Source: DASSUW01 sp963830725
GTDB taxonomy: Bacteria > Actinomycetota > Thermoleophilia > Solirubrobacterales > Solirubrobacteraceae
Direction: 5' to 3'
NCBI GenBank assembly: GCA_963830725.1
Contig: CAWHNO010000012.1
Coordinates: 146,924 to 210,923, forward strand
DNA: 64,000 nucleotides
The notes below the pieces were generated by a model that saw nothing but the letters and a program-made list of their open reading frames with translations, was not told the origin of the DNA and made no database searches. Numbering within the stretch: the first letter of the stretch is position 1; the number at the start of each line of letters is the position of its first letter. A program made the translations under genes and the position numbers. This document shows positions 26,894 through 35,456 of this stretch, one piece after another.

Positions 26894-27215
26894 GCTGGAT
26901 CCGGCTAAGCGGCGGGATCGCCGAGTGCAGCGCGGTTCCAGGACCCGCTGACGGCTGCGGCGGCGCGGGCTCTGCCTGCGCCGCCGGCGCCGCCGGGACG
27001 AAGCCTCCTTGGAAGAAGGCGGCTAGATCCGTCCCTGGACCTCAGAGGCCCCATCCTTGGGGCAGCCAATCCGTTGATCGGCGGCCTTCGGCCAAACCTT
27101 AGTGCCTGCGCGTCTGGCCCCAGCGCGCGCGCCGGAGCGGTCCACGAAGCCGTGGACGCCTGGAATCGCGGAGCAACTCCAGGGTGACAGGAGGCAGGGT
27201 TTGAGCGCGTGGACG
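26894..27215. other. 322-bp gene-free region with several hairpins
   Basis: No convincing reading frame. Hairpins are visible, including GGCCCCATCCTTGGGGC near 27048-27064 and a GGCC-TTC-GGCC loop near 27081-27091. A GC-rich paired stretch lies around 26960-27000. It may be a structured RNA or just long untranslated ends between the RTX gene and the convergent sigma gene. It does not match the RNase P, tmRNA or SRP core motifs I looked for. Confidence 0.3.
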
Positions 27216-28031
27216 TTAGCCGACGGCGGAGAACAGCAACGACTCGGAAGACAGCTGCTGCTTCAGCGTCCGCTTGAGCTGGGAGTGGATCTGGCAGACG
27301 CGGCTCTCGGAGACGCCGAGGATGTCGCCGATCTCGCGCAGCGTGAGGTTCTTGACGTAGAGGAGGACGGCGATCTCGCGCTCGCGCTGCGGCAGCTTCT
27401 CGAACGCCGAGCGAAATCTGGCCTTGGCCTCCTCGTTGGCGGTCGCGTGCTCGGGATCGAGCCGCTCGTCGCCGGCGGCCAGCGTGTCGATGCGCTCGAC
27501 CGTGGTCTCGTCGTCGGAGATGACGAGCGTGTTCAGCGAGGTGACGTCGGAGACGGAGATGTCGTCCTCGCGGCGGCGCAGGTCCTCGACCGAGATGGCC
27601 AGCGATTCGGCCAGCTCGTCGCGCGTCGGGCGACGGCCGTGGATGGCGGTGAACTGGTCACGCGCCCGGGAGATGTCGCGCTCCCAGCGGCGCAGCGAGC
27701 GCGGCGCCCAGTCCTGGCGGCGCAGCTCGTCGAGCACGGCGCCGTGGATGCGGGTCCACGCGTACTGCTCGAGCGTGGCGCCCTTTGCAGGGTCGTAGCG
27801 GTCGATGGAGGCGATCAGGGCCTCCAGGCCGCAGGAGATGAAGTCCTCGACGTCGCAGCGAGCCGGCAGTTCGCGGACCTTCTTGAAGACGATGTACTTC
27901 ACGAGCGGAGCGAACGTCATCACGAGGCGGTTGCGGACCTGCAGGTCCCCGGTGCGCTTGTACTCGCTCCACAGGGAGAGCGCCTCGTCCGCGGATACGC
28001 GGCGGCGGCTGGGGGTCGAGGCGGACTTCAT
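27216..28031 (-). CDS. FliA/WhiG-family RNA polymerase sigma factor
   Basis: The 271-aa sigma-70-family protein has region 2 (NRLVMTFAPLVKYIVFKKV and DPAKGATLEQYAWTRIHGAV), region 3 (RRPTRDELAESL) and region 4 with a helix-turn-helix (LTLREIGDILGVSESRVCQI). This three-region layout without region 1.1 is the sigma-28/WhiG type. In flagellate bacteria it drives motility genes; in Streptomyces, WhiG drives sporulation. No flagellar gene is nearby, so the regulon here is unknown. A perfect 18-bp palindrome (28081-28098) lies 50 bp upstream and probably controls it. The start is ATG at 28031. Confidence 0.87.
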   Translation of the reverse strand: MKSASTPSRRRVSADEALSLWSEYKRTGDLQVRNRLVMTFAPLVKYIVFKKVRELPARCDVEDFISCGLEALIASIDRYDPAKGATLEQYAWTRIHGAVLDELRRQDWAPRSLRRWERDISRARDQFTAIHGRRPTRDELAESLAISVEDLRRREDDISVSDVTSLNTLVISDDETTVERIDTLAAGDERLDPEHATANEEAKARFRSAFEKLPQREREIAVLLYVKNLTLREIGDILGVSESRVCQIHSQLKRTLKQQLSSESLLFSAVG

Positions 28032-28080
28032 GACGGACGGACTCCTTGCGCAGGAAAACGATCTGACGGACCGGACCTGT

Positions 28081-28098
28081 ATCGGGTCCAGACCCGAT
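28081..28098. promoter_or_regulatory. 18-bp perfect palindrome upstream of sigma gene
   Basis: ATCGGGTC-CA-GACCCGAT is a perfect inverted repeat. An overlapping half (GGACC-TGTATC-GGGTCC-like) extends it to the left. It is in the 240-bp divergent gap between the sigma factor and the acidic membrane protein, nearer the sigma start, and looks like a repressor/activator operator. Confidence 0.5.
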
Positions 28099-28271
28099 TC
28101 CCTTGATCACCCATTCGAGGAAAGAGCGCCATCGCACTGACCGAGTGGCGACCGACGCCGGCGCCTTTCGAGGGCTCCGGCTCACGCCGCGTTGCGTTCA
28201 GGTTCGCCGCCCCGCCACGGACGGGTACGGTCCAGGGTGAGACCTCGACCCGGACCTTCAAGGAGCTACCC

Positions 28272-29090
28272 ATGGCCCGATCTTCCCGCCGCGGCAAGCT
28301 GCTGCTCCTCGGAGCTGCGGTAGTGGCTGCCGGTGTCTACTTCAAGCGCGACAAGGTCGCCGGCCTGCTGCCGGGACGCGGGCAGACCTACGAGCCGCCG
28401 GCGCCCGGCCCGTCCAACTACGACGCCCCCGGACCCGTGGCCAACACGGCCACCCCGGTGCCGGCGCCCGAGCCTCAGCAGCCGGGACCGGTCGACGAGG
28501 CGGCCGAGGAGGCCGCCGCCGCCGCGGAGGCGGCGAACATCGGCGGCAGCGTGAGCGACTACGCCGGCCCGAGCGACCTGCCGGCCACCGAGGCCGAGCG
28601 CCCGGTCGCCGAGGCCGGCGGGGGCGAGGCCGAGGGCCAGGAGCAGGCCGAGCTCGACCTGCGCGAGGCCGCCGGCCCGACCGCTCCCGGCATCTCGGAC
28701 AGCGAGCGTCAGATCGACGAGGCCATCGACCAGGCCGCGAACCCGCTGGCCGGCGAGCAGCTCGAGGACGTCCGCCCCGCCGACGACCCGCGCGGCGACG
28801 CGGAGGCGGTCCCGCCCTCCGAGACGCCGCCCGCCGAGGCGCCGGCGGACGAGCCTGCGGGCGACGACGAGCCGGCCACCGAGCCGTCGGGCTGGAGCCC
28901 GCCGGTGCCGGAGCGCTCCGACGAGCCGGCGCCGTTCGACGAGTCACAGCCCGAGGCGGGCGGCGGCGAGCCGACGGAGTTCGAGCCGCCCACGCAGGAG
29001 CAGCCGGCAGCGCCGGGCGAGGAGGAGAAGCCGAAGGACGAGGAGGGTGGGGACTGGCGCACCTGGTCCGGGCGCTCGGTCAACCCGTGA
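28272..29090 (+). CDS. Acidic disordered protein with N-terminal membrane anchor
   Basis: The 272-aa protein has a basic start (ARSSRRGK), one membrane helix (LLLLGAAVVAAGVYF, residues about 10-24) and a long Pro/Glu/Ala-rich acidic tail that is almost certainly disordered. AAGGAG lies 8 bases before the ATG. It resembles short actinobacterial membrane proteins that tether other factors, but I recognise no family. The stop lies 14 bases before a copy of the TIR element. Confidence 0.7.
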   Translation: MARSSRRGKLLLLGAAVVAAGVYFKRDKVAGLLPGRGQTYEPPAPGPSNYDAPGPVANTATPVPAPEPQQPGPVDEAAEEAAAAAEAANIGGSVSDYAGPSDLPATEAERPVAEAGGGEAEGQEQAELDLREAAGPTAPGISDSERQIDEAIDQAANPLAGEQLEDVRPADDPRGDAEAVPPSETPPAEAPADEPAGDDEPATEPSGWSPPVPERSDEPAPFDESQPEAGGGEPTEFEPPTQEQPAAPGEEEKPKDEEGGDWRTWSGRSVNP

Positions 29091-29103
29091 GCGCTGGTTG
29101 CGC

Positions 29104-29270
29104 CGGCGAACGTCAAATGCGGCTGGGTAAGGGGGCGGAGGGCTACCGGCCGGGCCGGTGGTCCCTGGCGCTTTCGACGGACATATACCGGTCAAGGCGC
29201 CACACGCCCGAGGACAGCCCGCCGGGTCGGCTCCCTGCGCCCCCTTACCCAGCGCAGTTGAAGTTCGCGC
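29104..29270. mobile_element. MITE-like TIR element, copy 2
   Basis: The left arm (29104-29138) differs from the copy-1 arm at a few bases and keeps the inner core GCTGGGTAAGGGGGC; the right arm (29237-29270) is its inverted, more diverged partner. The centre is 98 bases, shorter than copy 1 and largely unrelated, with no frame. It lies between the ends of an acidic-protein gene and a degraded minus-strand gene. Confidence 0.65.
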
Positions 29271-29699
29271 CTACGCCAGCTCCCACAGCTCGCCGCCCGC
29301 CACACGGCGCGCCACCCGCCACTCGAGCGCGACCCGCAGCGCCGCTCGCGCGAGCCGAGTCGATCGCACGTCCGGCGACGTCGAGGCGCGGCGGCGTCGA
29401 GCAGCGCCGGGCGTGCCAGCGCCGTCGCCCGGCTGCCTCGGCGGGAACGCCGGCGCGCGGCCACGGCGCGCAGGCCGGCCGGATGGGTCGAGGACGGCGG
29501 ATCGCGCAGGAACACGCGCGGGTCGGCGGGCATCCCGCTCTCGGCCGCCGCCTCGACCGTGTCGTACGCCAGGGCCGCCGCATCGGTGGGCTCGATCCGC
29601 CGCTTGAGGCCGACGATCACGAAGGTGAAGGCGAGCCCGGCGCCGAACTCGACCTGCAGGCGGCGGAGTTGCGGCTCGGCCGCCCACGACCATGGTCAA
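29271..29699 (-). pseudogene. Hypothetical gene with frame breaks
   Basis: Minus-strand protein-like sequence changes frame. AAEPQLRRLQVEFGAGLAFT runs into VIVGLKRRIEPTDAAALAYD and then MPADPRVFLRDPPSSTHPAG (GTG at 29620). The C-terminal end (LARAALRVALEWRVARRVAG, stop 29271) is in the frame of the ATG at 29699. At least two indels are needed to join them. The restored product would be about 140 aa and soluble, with no recognised family. It directly abuts TIR element copy 2. Confidence 0.4.
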
Positions 29700-29761
29700 T
29701 AGGAATCCGTTAAGACCGTCGCCGAGACCGCAGGCACATCGGCCACAATAGGACCGAGTAC

Positions 29762-31282
29762 ATGAGCACGCTCGTAGGGATGCAGCTGAGCGGCCGTTAC
29801 CGGCTCGATGCCCAGATCGGGTCCGGCGGCATGTCCACGGTCTATCGCGCCTTCGACCAGACGCTCGAGCGCCAGGTCGCGATCAAGCTCATGCACCGCG
29901 AGATCGCCTCGGACTCCGACCAGCTCGAGCGCTTCCGCCGCGAGGCCCGGGCGGTGGCCCAGCTCAGCCACCCGCACATCGTCGGCGTGATCGACGCGGG
30001 CGAGGACGAAGGCCGCCCGTACATCGTCTTCGAGTACGTCGAGGGCGAGACGCTCAAGGAGCGCATCCGCCGCATGGGGCGGCTGCCGATGGACGAGGCG
30101 ATCGCCTACGCGATCGAGATCGCCCGCGCGCTCGGCTGCGCCCATGGGCACCACATCGTGCACCGCGACGTCAAGCCGCAGAACGTCCTGATCGACAGCG
30201 AGGGCTCGGCGAAGGTGACCGACTTCGGCATCGCCCGCACGCTCGACCAGGCGGGCCTGACCGCCGACGGGCGGGTCCTCGGCACGACCGACTACGTGTC
30301 ACCCGAGCAGGCGCTCGGCCACGACGTCAACGGCCAGTCCGACATCTACTCGCTCGGCGTCGTGCTCTACGAGATGCTGACCGGCGACGTCCCGTTCCAC
30401 GGCGAGAACCAGGTCTCGGTCGCGATGAAGCACGTCCGCGAGGACATGCCCGACCTGCAGGCGCGGCGCCCCGAGGCGTCGGCCACGCTCGCCTCGGTGC
30501 TCGACCGCATGACCGACAAGGACCTGGGGCGCCGCTATCCCGACATCGACACGCTCGTCGCCGACCTCGAGGAGGCGCTGGCGATCGAGGCGGCGCGCTC
30601 GGGCAAGTCGACCGGCGAGGCGACCGCGGTACTGCGCACGCTGCCCCCGTCCGCCCGCCGCCGGCTGCCGTTCCGCCTGCGCCACCCGCTGCCGATGGCC
30701 CTGATCGCGGTGCTGCTCGCCGCCGGGGCCGCGCTGGTGGTCTTCCTGCTCAAGGAGGGCGTGGACCGGGCCGAGCGCGGCACCGGCTCGGGCACCATCG
30801 AGGCGCCCGCGGGCGAGAAGGTCGTGTCGGTCTCCAGCACGTCGGCCAGCGACTACGACCCGCTCGGCGACGACGACGAGCACCCGGAGCGCGCGCCCCT
30901 CGTGGTCGACCGCCAGCCCGACACGACCTGGACCACCGAGAGCTACAGCAGCGGGCTGCAGGGCGCGGGCAAGGACGGCGTCGGCGTCTACCTCGACGCC
31001 AAGCCCGGTGTCGAGGCGGTGCGGATGGAGATCCAGAGCCCCGAGCAGGGCTGGCGTGCGGAGATCTTCGGCGCGAGCGGCAATCGCGTGCCGGACGGCA
31101 TCGACTCCGGCTGGAAGCGGCTCGGCGGCGGGCTCGTGAAGTCGGAACACCAGCGCTTCCGGCTCGCGGCCTCCGGCGAGCGCTACCGCTACTACCTCGT
31201 CTGGATCACCGAGCTGCCACCGGACTCGCAGCGCGTCGAGATCGGCGAGATCGCGCTCTTGCAGAGAACGGCCACGCGCTAG
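29762..31282 (+). CDS. Transmembrane Ser/Thr protein kinase with extracellular sensor domain
   Basis: The 506-aa receptor kinase has a Hanks-type kinase domain: IGSGGMSTVY (residues 19-28), Lys42, HRDVKPQN (134-141, catalytic Asp136), DFG (154-156). A membrane helix follows near residues 308-330. The outer domain (about 340-506) resembles a galactose-binding/F5-8-type jelly roll, with VVDRQPDTTWTTESYSSG as the recognition segment. PASTA repeats are absent. It may sense a surface carbohydrate or lipid. It converges with ddl; both stops lie in the 19-bp hairpin at 31280-31298. Confidence 0.87.
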   Translation: MSTLVGMQLSGRYRLDAQIGSGGMSTVYRAFDQTLERQVAIKLMHREIASDSDQLERFRREARAVAQLSHPHIVGVIDAGEDEGRPYIVFEYVEGETLKERIRRMGRLPMDEAIAYAIEIARALGCAHGHHIVHRDVKPQNVLIDSEGSAKVTDFGIARTLDQAGLTADGRVLGTTDYVSPEQALGHDVNGQSDIYSLGVVLYEMLTGDVPFHGENQVSVAMKHVREDMPDLQARRPEASATLASVLDRMTDKDLGRRYPDIDTLVADLEEALAIEAARSGKSTGEATAVLRTLPPSARRRLPFRLRHPLPMALIAVLLAAGAALVVFLLKEGVDRAERGTGSGTIEAPAGEKVVSVSSTSASDYDPLGDDDEHPERAPLVVDRQPDTTWTTESYSSGLQGAGKDGVGVYLDAKPGVEAVRMEIQSPEQGWRAEIFGASGNRVPDGIDSGWKRLGGGLVKSEHQRFRLAASGERYRYYLVWITELPPDSQRVEIGEIALLQRTATR

Positions 31283-31298
31283 TGGTCGTGGCCGCTAG
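31280..31298. repeat. 19-bp hairpin repeat, copy 3, between convergent genes
   Basis: TAGTGGTCGTGGCCGCTAG: its first three bases are the TAG stop of the receptor kinase (31280-31282). CTA at 31295-31297 is the stop of ddl on the other strand. The near identity with copies 1 and 2 makes chance unlikely. Confidence 0.6.
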
Positions 31299-32284
31299 AA
31301 GGAATGACCTGAGCGCTCGGCCTCGTAGCGCTCGAGCGCGAAGCCGACCAGGCGATCGCACAGCTCGGCGGCGCCGATCCCGCTCGCCTCCCACAGCTTC
31401 GGGAACGCGCTCGTCTCGGTGAAGCCGGGCATCGTGTTGAGCTCGTTGACCAGCACGCGGTCGCCCTCGACGAAGAAGTCGACCCGCGCGAGCCCGGCGC
31501 AGCCGACCCGCTTGAACGTGTCGACGGCGAGCCGCCGAACCTCCTCGCGCACCGCCTCCGGCAGCCGCGCGGGGACGACGAGCTCCATCCCGCCGTCGCC
31601 GTACTTGGCGGTGAAGTCGTACCAGTCGCCCTTCAGGACCACGATCTCGCCGGGCACCGACGCCTGCGGCTCGTCGAGCCCCATGACCGAGCACTCGACC
31701 TCCATGCCGTCGGAGAAGCCCTCGACGATGACCAGGCTGTCGTGCTCGAACGCGGCGGCGAGCGCCGCGCCCATCTCCGCCTCCGCCCACACCTTGCTGA
31801 TCCCGACCGAGGAGCCGAGCCGGGCCGGCTTGACGAACACCGGCGTGCCGAGCACGGAGAGCTCGCTGCGCACCGCGTCGGGCTCGCTGCGCCAGCGATG
31901 CTCGCGGACGGCCGCGTACGGGACCTGCGGCACGTCGGCCGCGGCCAGCACCTCCTTGAAGACGACCTTGTCCATCGAGAGCGAGGAGGCGAGCACGCCG
32001 GCGCCGACGTACGGCACGTCGAGCAGCTCGAGCAGGCCCTGGACGGTGCCGTCCTCGCCGAACGGCCCGTGCAGGACCGGGAACACCGCACCGGCGTCGA
32101 GCAGACCGCGACCCGGGGAAAGCGCCAGCGTCTCGCCGTCGTGCGTCCACGCCCCGGAGCGCTCGATCGTGATCGGGAGCACGTCGTGGCCCGCGGCCGC
32201 GACCGCCTCGCGCACGAACGCGGCCGAGTTGAGCGAGACCTCGTGCTCGGACGAGCGCCCGCCGGCCAGGACGGCGACCCTCAT
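31295..32284 (-). CDS. ddl: D-alanine--D-alanine ligase
   Basis: The 329-aa ATP-grasp ligase starts AVLAGGRSSEHEVSLNSA and shows LHGPFGEDGTVQGLLELLDV, FVKPARLGSSVGISK and ARVDFFVEGDRVLVNELNTM, the ATP- and Mg-binding motifs. It makes D-Ala-D-Ala for the peptidoglycan stem peptide. The ATG at 32284 overlaps the pknB stop by 4 bases, so it is the last gene of the kinase/FHA/PBP operon. That places a wall-precursor enzyme under the same transcript as its likely regulator. Confidence 0.93.
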   Translation of the reverse strand: MRVAVLAGGRSSEHEVSLNSAAFVREAVAAAGHDVLPITIERSGAWTHDGETLALSPGRGLLDAGAVFPVLHGPFGEDGTVQGLLELLDVPYVGAGVLASSLSMDKVVFKEVLAAADVPQVPYAAVREHRWRSEPDAVRSELSVLGTPVFVKPARLGSSVGISKVWAEAEMGAALAAAFEHDSLVIVEGFSDGMEVECSVMGLDEPQASVPGEIVVLKGDWYDFTAKYGDGGMELVVPARLPEAVREEVRRLAVDTFKRVGCAGLARVDFFVEGDRVLVNELNTMPGFTETSAFPKLWEASGIGAAELCDRLVGFALERYEAERSGHSF

Positions 32285-34077
32285 GGGACGGTCGTCGGCG
32301 AGGGCGTCGGCGTCGCCTCCGCCTCGAGGCGGCCGACGACGATCGTGACGGTGCTGCCCTGGCTGCGCTCCTCCTCCGCCGCCGGGCTCTGGTCGAGGAC
32401 CACCCCGTCCTGCGCCTCGTCCGTGACCGCCTGGTCGCGCACGCGCACCTCGAAGCCGGCGTCCTCGAGTGCCGACTGCGCCTCGTCCTCGCTCATTTCG
32501 ACCACGTCAGGGATCGGCGTCGCCTGAGCGACGGTGAGGTCGACGGCGGAGCCCTTGTCGACCGTCTCGCCCGGCCCCGGGCTCTGCTCGAGCACCGTGC
32601 CCGGCGGCTCCTCGGACTCCTCGCGAGAGATCCTGCCGGCCCGCAGCCCGGCGCTCTCGAGCGCGCTGCGGGCGTTCTCCTCGCTGTCGCCGGTCAGCTC
32701 CGGCACCTCGACCTGCTCGGGACCGCGCGAGACCAGCAGGGTGACGGTGCTGCCGCGCTCGAGCGTGGCGCCGGCCTGCGGCGAGGTGCCCACGACGCGC
32801 CCGTTGCGCACCTCGTCGGAGAACGTGCGCTCGACGCGCGACTTGAATCCGGCGTCCTCGAGCTGCTGTTCCGCCTCCTCCTGCGCGAGCCCCGCGACCG
32901 ACGGCACGCTGGCCTCGCCGGGGCCGGTCGAGACGGTGATCGTCACCGTCGACCCCTCCGGCGCCTCGGTGTTCGGCCGCGGGTCCTGCGCCGCGACGTG
33001 GTCGCGCTCGACGTCCGGGTTCACCACGCTGACGATGTCCACCTCGAAGCCGCGGTTCTGGAGGATCTGCGAGGCGGTGGCCGACTCGCGGTCGATCACG
33101 TCCGGAACCGTGAGCTGCTCGGGTCGCAGCGCCAGGTAGAGGCCGACGGCGATCGCGATCAGCGCGAGCGCGATCAGCAGCCACAGCCACCAGCGGCTCC
33201 TCGGCGGCTCCTCCACGATCTCCTCGACCAGCGGCGGCGGAACCTGCTCGGGCGCCGCGCGGGCGGTCTCGAGCGCGGCGATGAACTCGTCGGCGGTCTG
33301 GTAGCGCCGGTCGGGGTCCTTCTCCATCGCGCGCAGGACCACCGCCTCGACGGCCGGCGGGATCGTCGGCACCAGCTCGCGCGGGAGCATCGGCGGCTCG
33401 GACACCTGCATCAGCGCCACGGTCACCGGCGACTCGGCGTCGAAGGGCACCTGGCCGGTGAGCAGCTCGTAGAGCACGATCCCGATCGAGTACAGGTCCG
33501 AGCGGGCGTCGACGGGCCGGCCCTGGGCCTGCTCGGGCGACAGGTACTGCGCGGTCCCCATGACCGATCCGGTCTCGGTGATGTCCGAGGTGCCGGCACG
33601 GGCGATGCCGAAGTCCGTCACGCGCACCCGGCCGTCCGGGTCGATCAGGACGTTGTGGGGCTTGATGTCCCGGTGGATGACGCCGTGCTTGTGGGCGTAG
33701 CGCGCAGCGCGCAGGATCTGGAGCGTGACGTCGATCGCCGCCTCGGGCGGCGCGGGGCCCCGCTCGCGGATGATGTCCTTGAGCGTGCGGCCGTCGACGA
33801 ACTCCATCGCGATGTAGTAGGTCCCGTCCCATTCGCCGCGGTCGAAGATCGCCACCACGTTCGGCTGCGAGAGCCCGGCGGCGCTCGACGCCTCGCGCCG
33901 GAAGCGCTCGACGAACTGCTCGTCCTCGGCGTACCGGCGGTGCAGCACTTTCAGCGCCACGCGCCGGCCGAGCTGCTGGTCCTCGGCGCAGTACACGTCG
34001 GCCATCCCGCCGGAGCCGAGTCGCTCGAGGATCCGGTAGCGGCCGTCGACCAACGTGTCGCGCTCGAGTCGCTGCAT
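32281..34077 (-). CDS. pknB: Ser/Thr protein kinase PknB with PASTA domains
   Basis: The 598-aa kinase has LGSGGMADVY (residues 20-29), Lys43, HRDIKPHN with catalytic Asp137, and DFG at 155-157. A membrane helix sits near residues 303-325. Four extracellular PASTA repeats (about 330-590) follow, each opening with VPDV-, VPSV-, VPEL- or IPDV-type starts. PASTA domains bind muropeptides and lipid II, so this senses wall state and phosphorylates cell-division and wall proteins. The start ATG at 34077 overlaps the pbpA stop. It is the canonical last kinase of the actinobacterial division cluster. Confidence 0.92.
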   Translation of the reverse strand: MQRLERDTLVDGRYRILERLGSGGMADVYCAEDQQLGRRVALKVLHRRYAEDEQFVERFRREASSAAGLSQPNVVAIFDRGEWDGTYYIAMEFVDGRTLKDIIRERGPAPPEAAIDVTLQILRAARYAHKHGVIHRDIKPHNVLIDPDGRVRVTDFGIARAGTSDITETGSVMGTAQYLSPEQAQGRPVDARSDLYSIGIVLYELLTGQVPFDAESPVTVALMQVSEPPMLPRELVPTIPPAVEAVVLRAMEKDPDRRYQTADEFIAALETARAAPEQVPPPLVEEIVEEPPRSRWWLWLLIALALIAIAVGLYLALRPEQLTVPDVIDRESATASQILQNRGFEVDIVSVVNPDVERDHVAAQDPRPNTEAPEGSTVTITVSTGPGEASVPSVAGLAQEEAEQQLEDAGFKSRVERTFSDEVRNGRVVGTSPQAGATLERGSTVTLLVSRGPEQVEVPELTGDSEENARSALESAGLRAGRISREESEEPPGTVLEQSPGPGETVDKGSAVDLTVAQATPIPDVVEMSEDEAQSALEDAGFEVRVRDQAVTDEAQDGVVLDQSPAAEEERSQGSTVTIVVGRLEAEATPTPSPTTVP

Positions 34078-35456
34078 CACTCCCCCAGGGCTTTCAGGAC
34101 CTCGGCCGCGATCGGGGCCGCGTTCTCGCCGCCGGTCCCGCCCGACTGGCGCTCCAGCATCGCGCACACGGCGACCGTGCCCGTGAATCCGATGAACCAC
34201 AGGTCGTCGGTGCCGTCGCCGACTTCCGCCGTGCCGGTCTTGCCGGCCACGTCGACGCCTTCGAGCCGCGCCGCCGTACCCGTGCCCTGCTCGACGACGT
34301 CCTGCATCATCCCGACGAGCTCGTTCGCGCTCTCCTCGGACATCACGCGCTCGGCCTCCTGCGGCAGCGGCTCGTCGATCGTGCGCCCGTCCGGGTCGAC
34401 GACCTGCTCCACGAGCCGCGGCTCCATCCGGACGCCGCCGTTGGCGACGGTCTGGGCGACCGTCGCCATCTGCAGGGGCGTCACGAGCAGCTTGTCCTGC
34501 CCGATCGCCATGCGCCCGACGTCGATCTGCCCCGAGGTCTCAGGCAGCAGCCGCCCGCCGCGGCCCACCTCGCCGCTCGGCAGCATCTGCTCGTCCGGGT
34601 AGTCCATCGGCGGATCTTCGTAGAAGCCGAACTTGCGCATGTACTCGGCCATCGTCGCCTTGCCGAGGTCCTCGGCGACCGAGGCCCACGCGGTGTTGAT
34701 CGAGTTCGTCAGCGCGTCGCTCAGCGTCACCTGCCCGAAGTCCTCGCCGCCGAAGTTGTCCAGGGGCGTGCCCGAGATGACCTTGCCGTTCTCGCCGCTG
34801 ACCTGCGAGTCGGGCGTGTACTTGCCACTGTCGAGCGCCGCCGCGGCGGTGACGACCTTCATCGTCGAGCCCGGCGGGAAGCGGCCCTGGGTCGCGCGGT
34901 TGAAGCTCTCGGCGTTGGCCGGATCGTTCGGGTCGAACGTCGGGTTGGCGGCCAGCACGCGCACGGCGCCGGTCTCTACGTCGAGCGCCACGACGGCGCC
35001 GTTGCGCCCCGCCAGGCCTCGGAAGGCCGTCTCCTGGGCGCGCGCGTCGAGCGTGGTCCGCAGGTCGTCGCCGACGTCGCGCGGGCCGAGCAGGCGCTCG
35101 AGGGCGCCGATCGGGTCGCTGCGGCGGCCGGTCAGCGGGTCGTTGTAGTACTCCTCGAGGCCGATCCGCCCGCGGTCGAGCGACGTGAAGCCGATCGGAT
35201 GCGCGAACAGCTCGCCGGTGGGATAGCGGCGGGCGTAGCGATCGCCCGGCAGCGCCCGGTTGGCGGCCAGCACTTGGCCGTCCGCGGCCCTGATGATCCC
35301 GCGCTTGATCCGCTGCTCCTCGAACAGCACGCGCCGGTTGTTCGGGTTCTCGCGCAGCGCCTCGGCCTCGAACACCGTCCAGCGCGAGGTGAAGGCCACG
35401 AGCACGGCGAAGAGCACCAGGAAGAGGCCGAAGAGCCGGATGATCGGCGCGTTCAC
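34077..35456 (-). CDS. pbpA: Penicillin-binding protein A (class B transpeptidase)
   Basis: The 459-aa class B PBP has an N-terminal membrane helix (residues 5-24) and a transpeptidase domain. The active-site motif is STMK (Ser197, Lys200), then SIN (252-254) and KTGT (406-409). It cross-links peptidoglycan outside the membrane, paired with the FtsW/RodA polymerase encoded just upstream (4-base overlap, GTG start 35456). The length and order match PbpA of Mycobacterium and Streptomyces. Confidence 0.92.
   Translation of the reverse strand: MNAPIIRLFGLFLVLFAVLVAFTSRWTVFEAEALRENPNNRRVLFEEQRIKRGIIRAADGQVLAANRALPGDRYARRYPTGELFAHPIGFTSLDRGRIGLEEYYNDPLTGRRSDPIGALERLLGPRDVGDDLRTTLDARAQETAFRGLAGRNGAVVALDVETGAVRVLAANPTFDPNDPANAESFNRATQGRFPPGSTMKVVTAAAALDSGKYTPDSQVSGENGKVISGTPLDNFGGEDFGQVTLSDALTNSINTAWASVAEDLGKATMAEYMRKFGFYEDPPMDYPDEQMLPSGEVGRGGRLLPETSGQIDVGRMAIGQDKLLVTPLQMATVAQTVANGGVRMEPRLVEQVVDPDGRTIDEPLPQEAERVMSEESANELVGMMQDVVEQGTGTAARLEGVDVAGKTGTAEVGDGTDDLWFIGFTGTVAVCAMLERQSGGTGGENAAPIAAEVLKALGE

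Noticed and set aside
26894..27215. RNase P RNA, tmRNA or SRP RNA
   Set aside because: The core motifs of these RNAs were looked for and not found.
32998..34602. Open frames opposite pknB and pbpA
   Set aside because: Antisense shadows of verified kinase and PBP genes.
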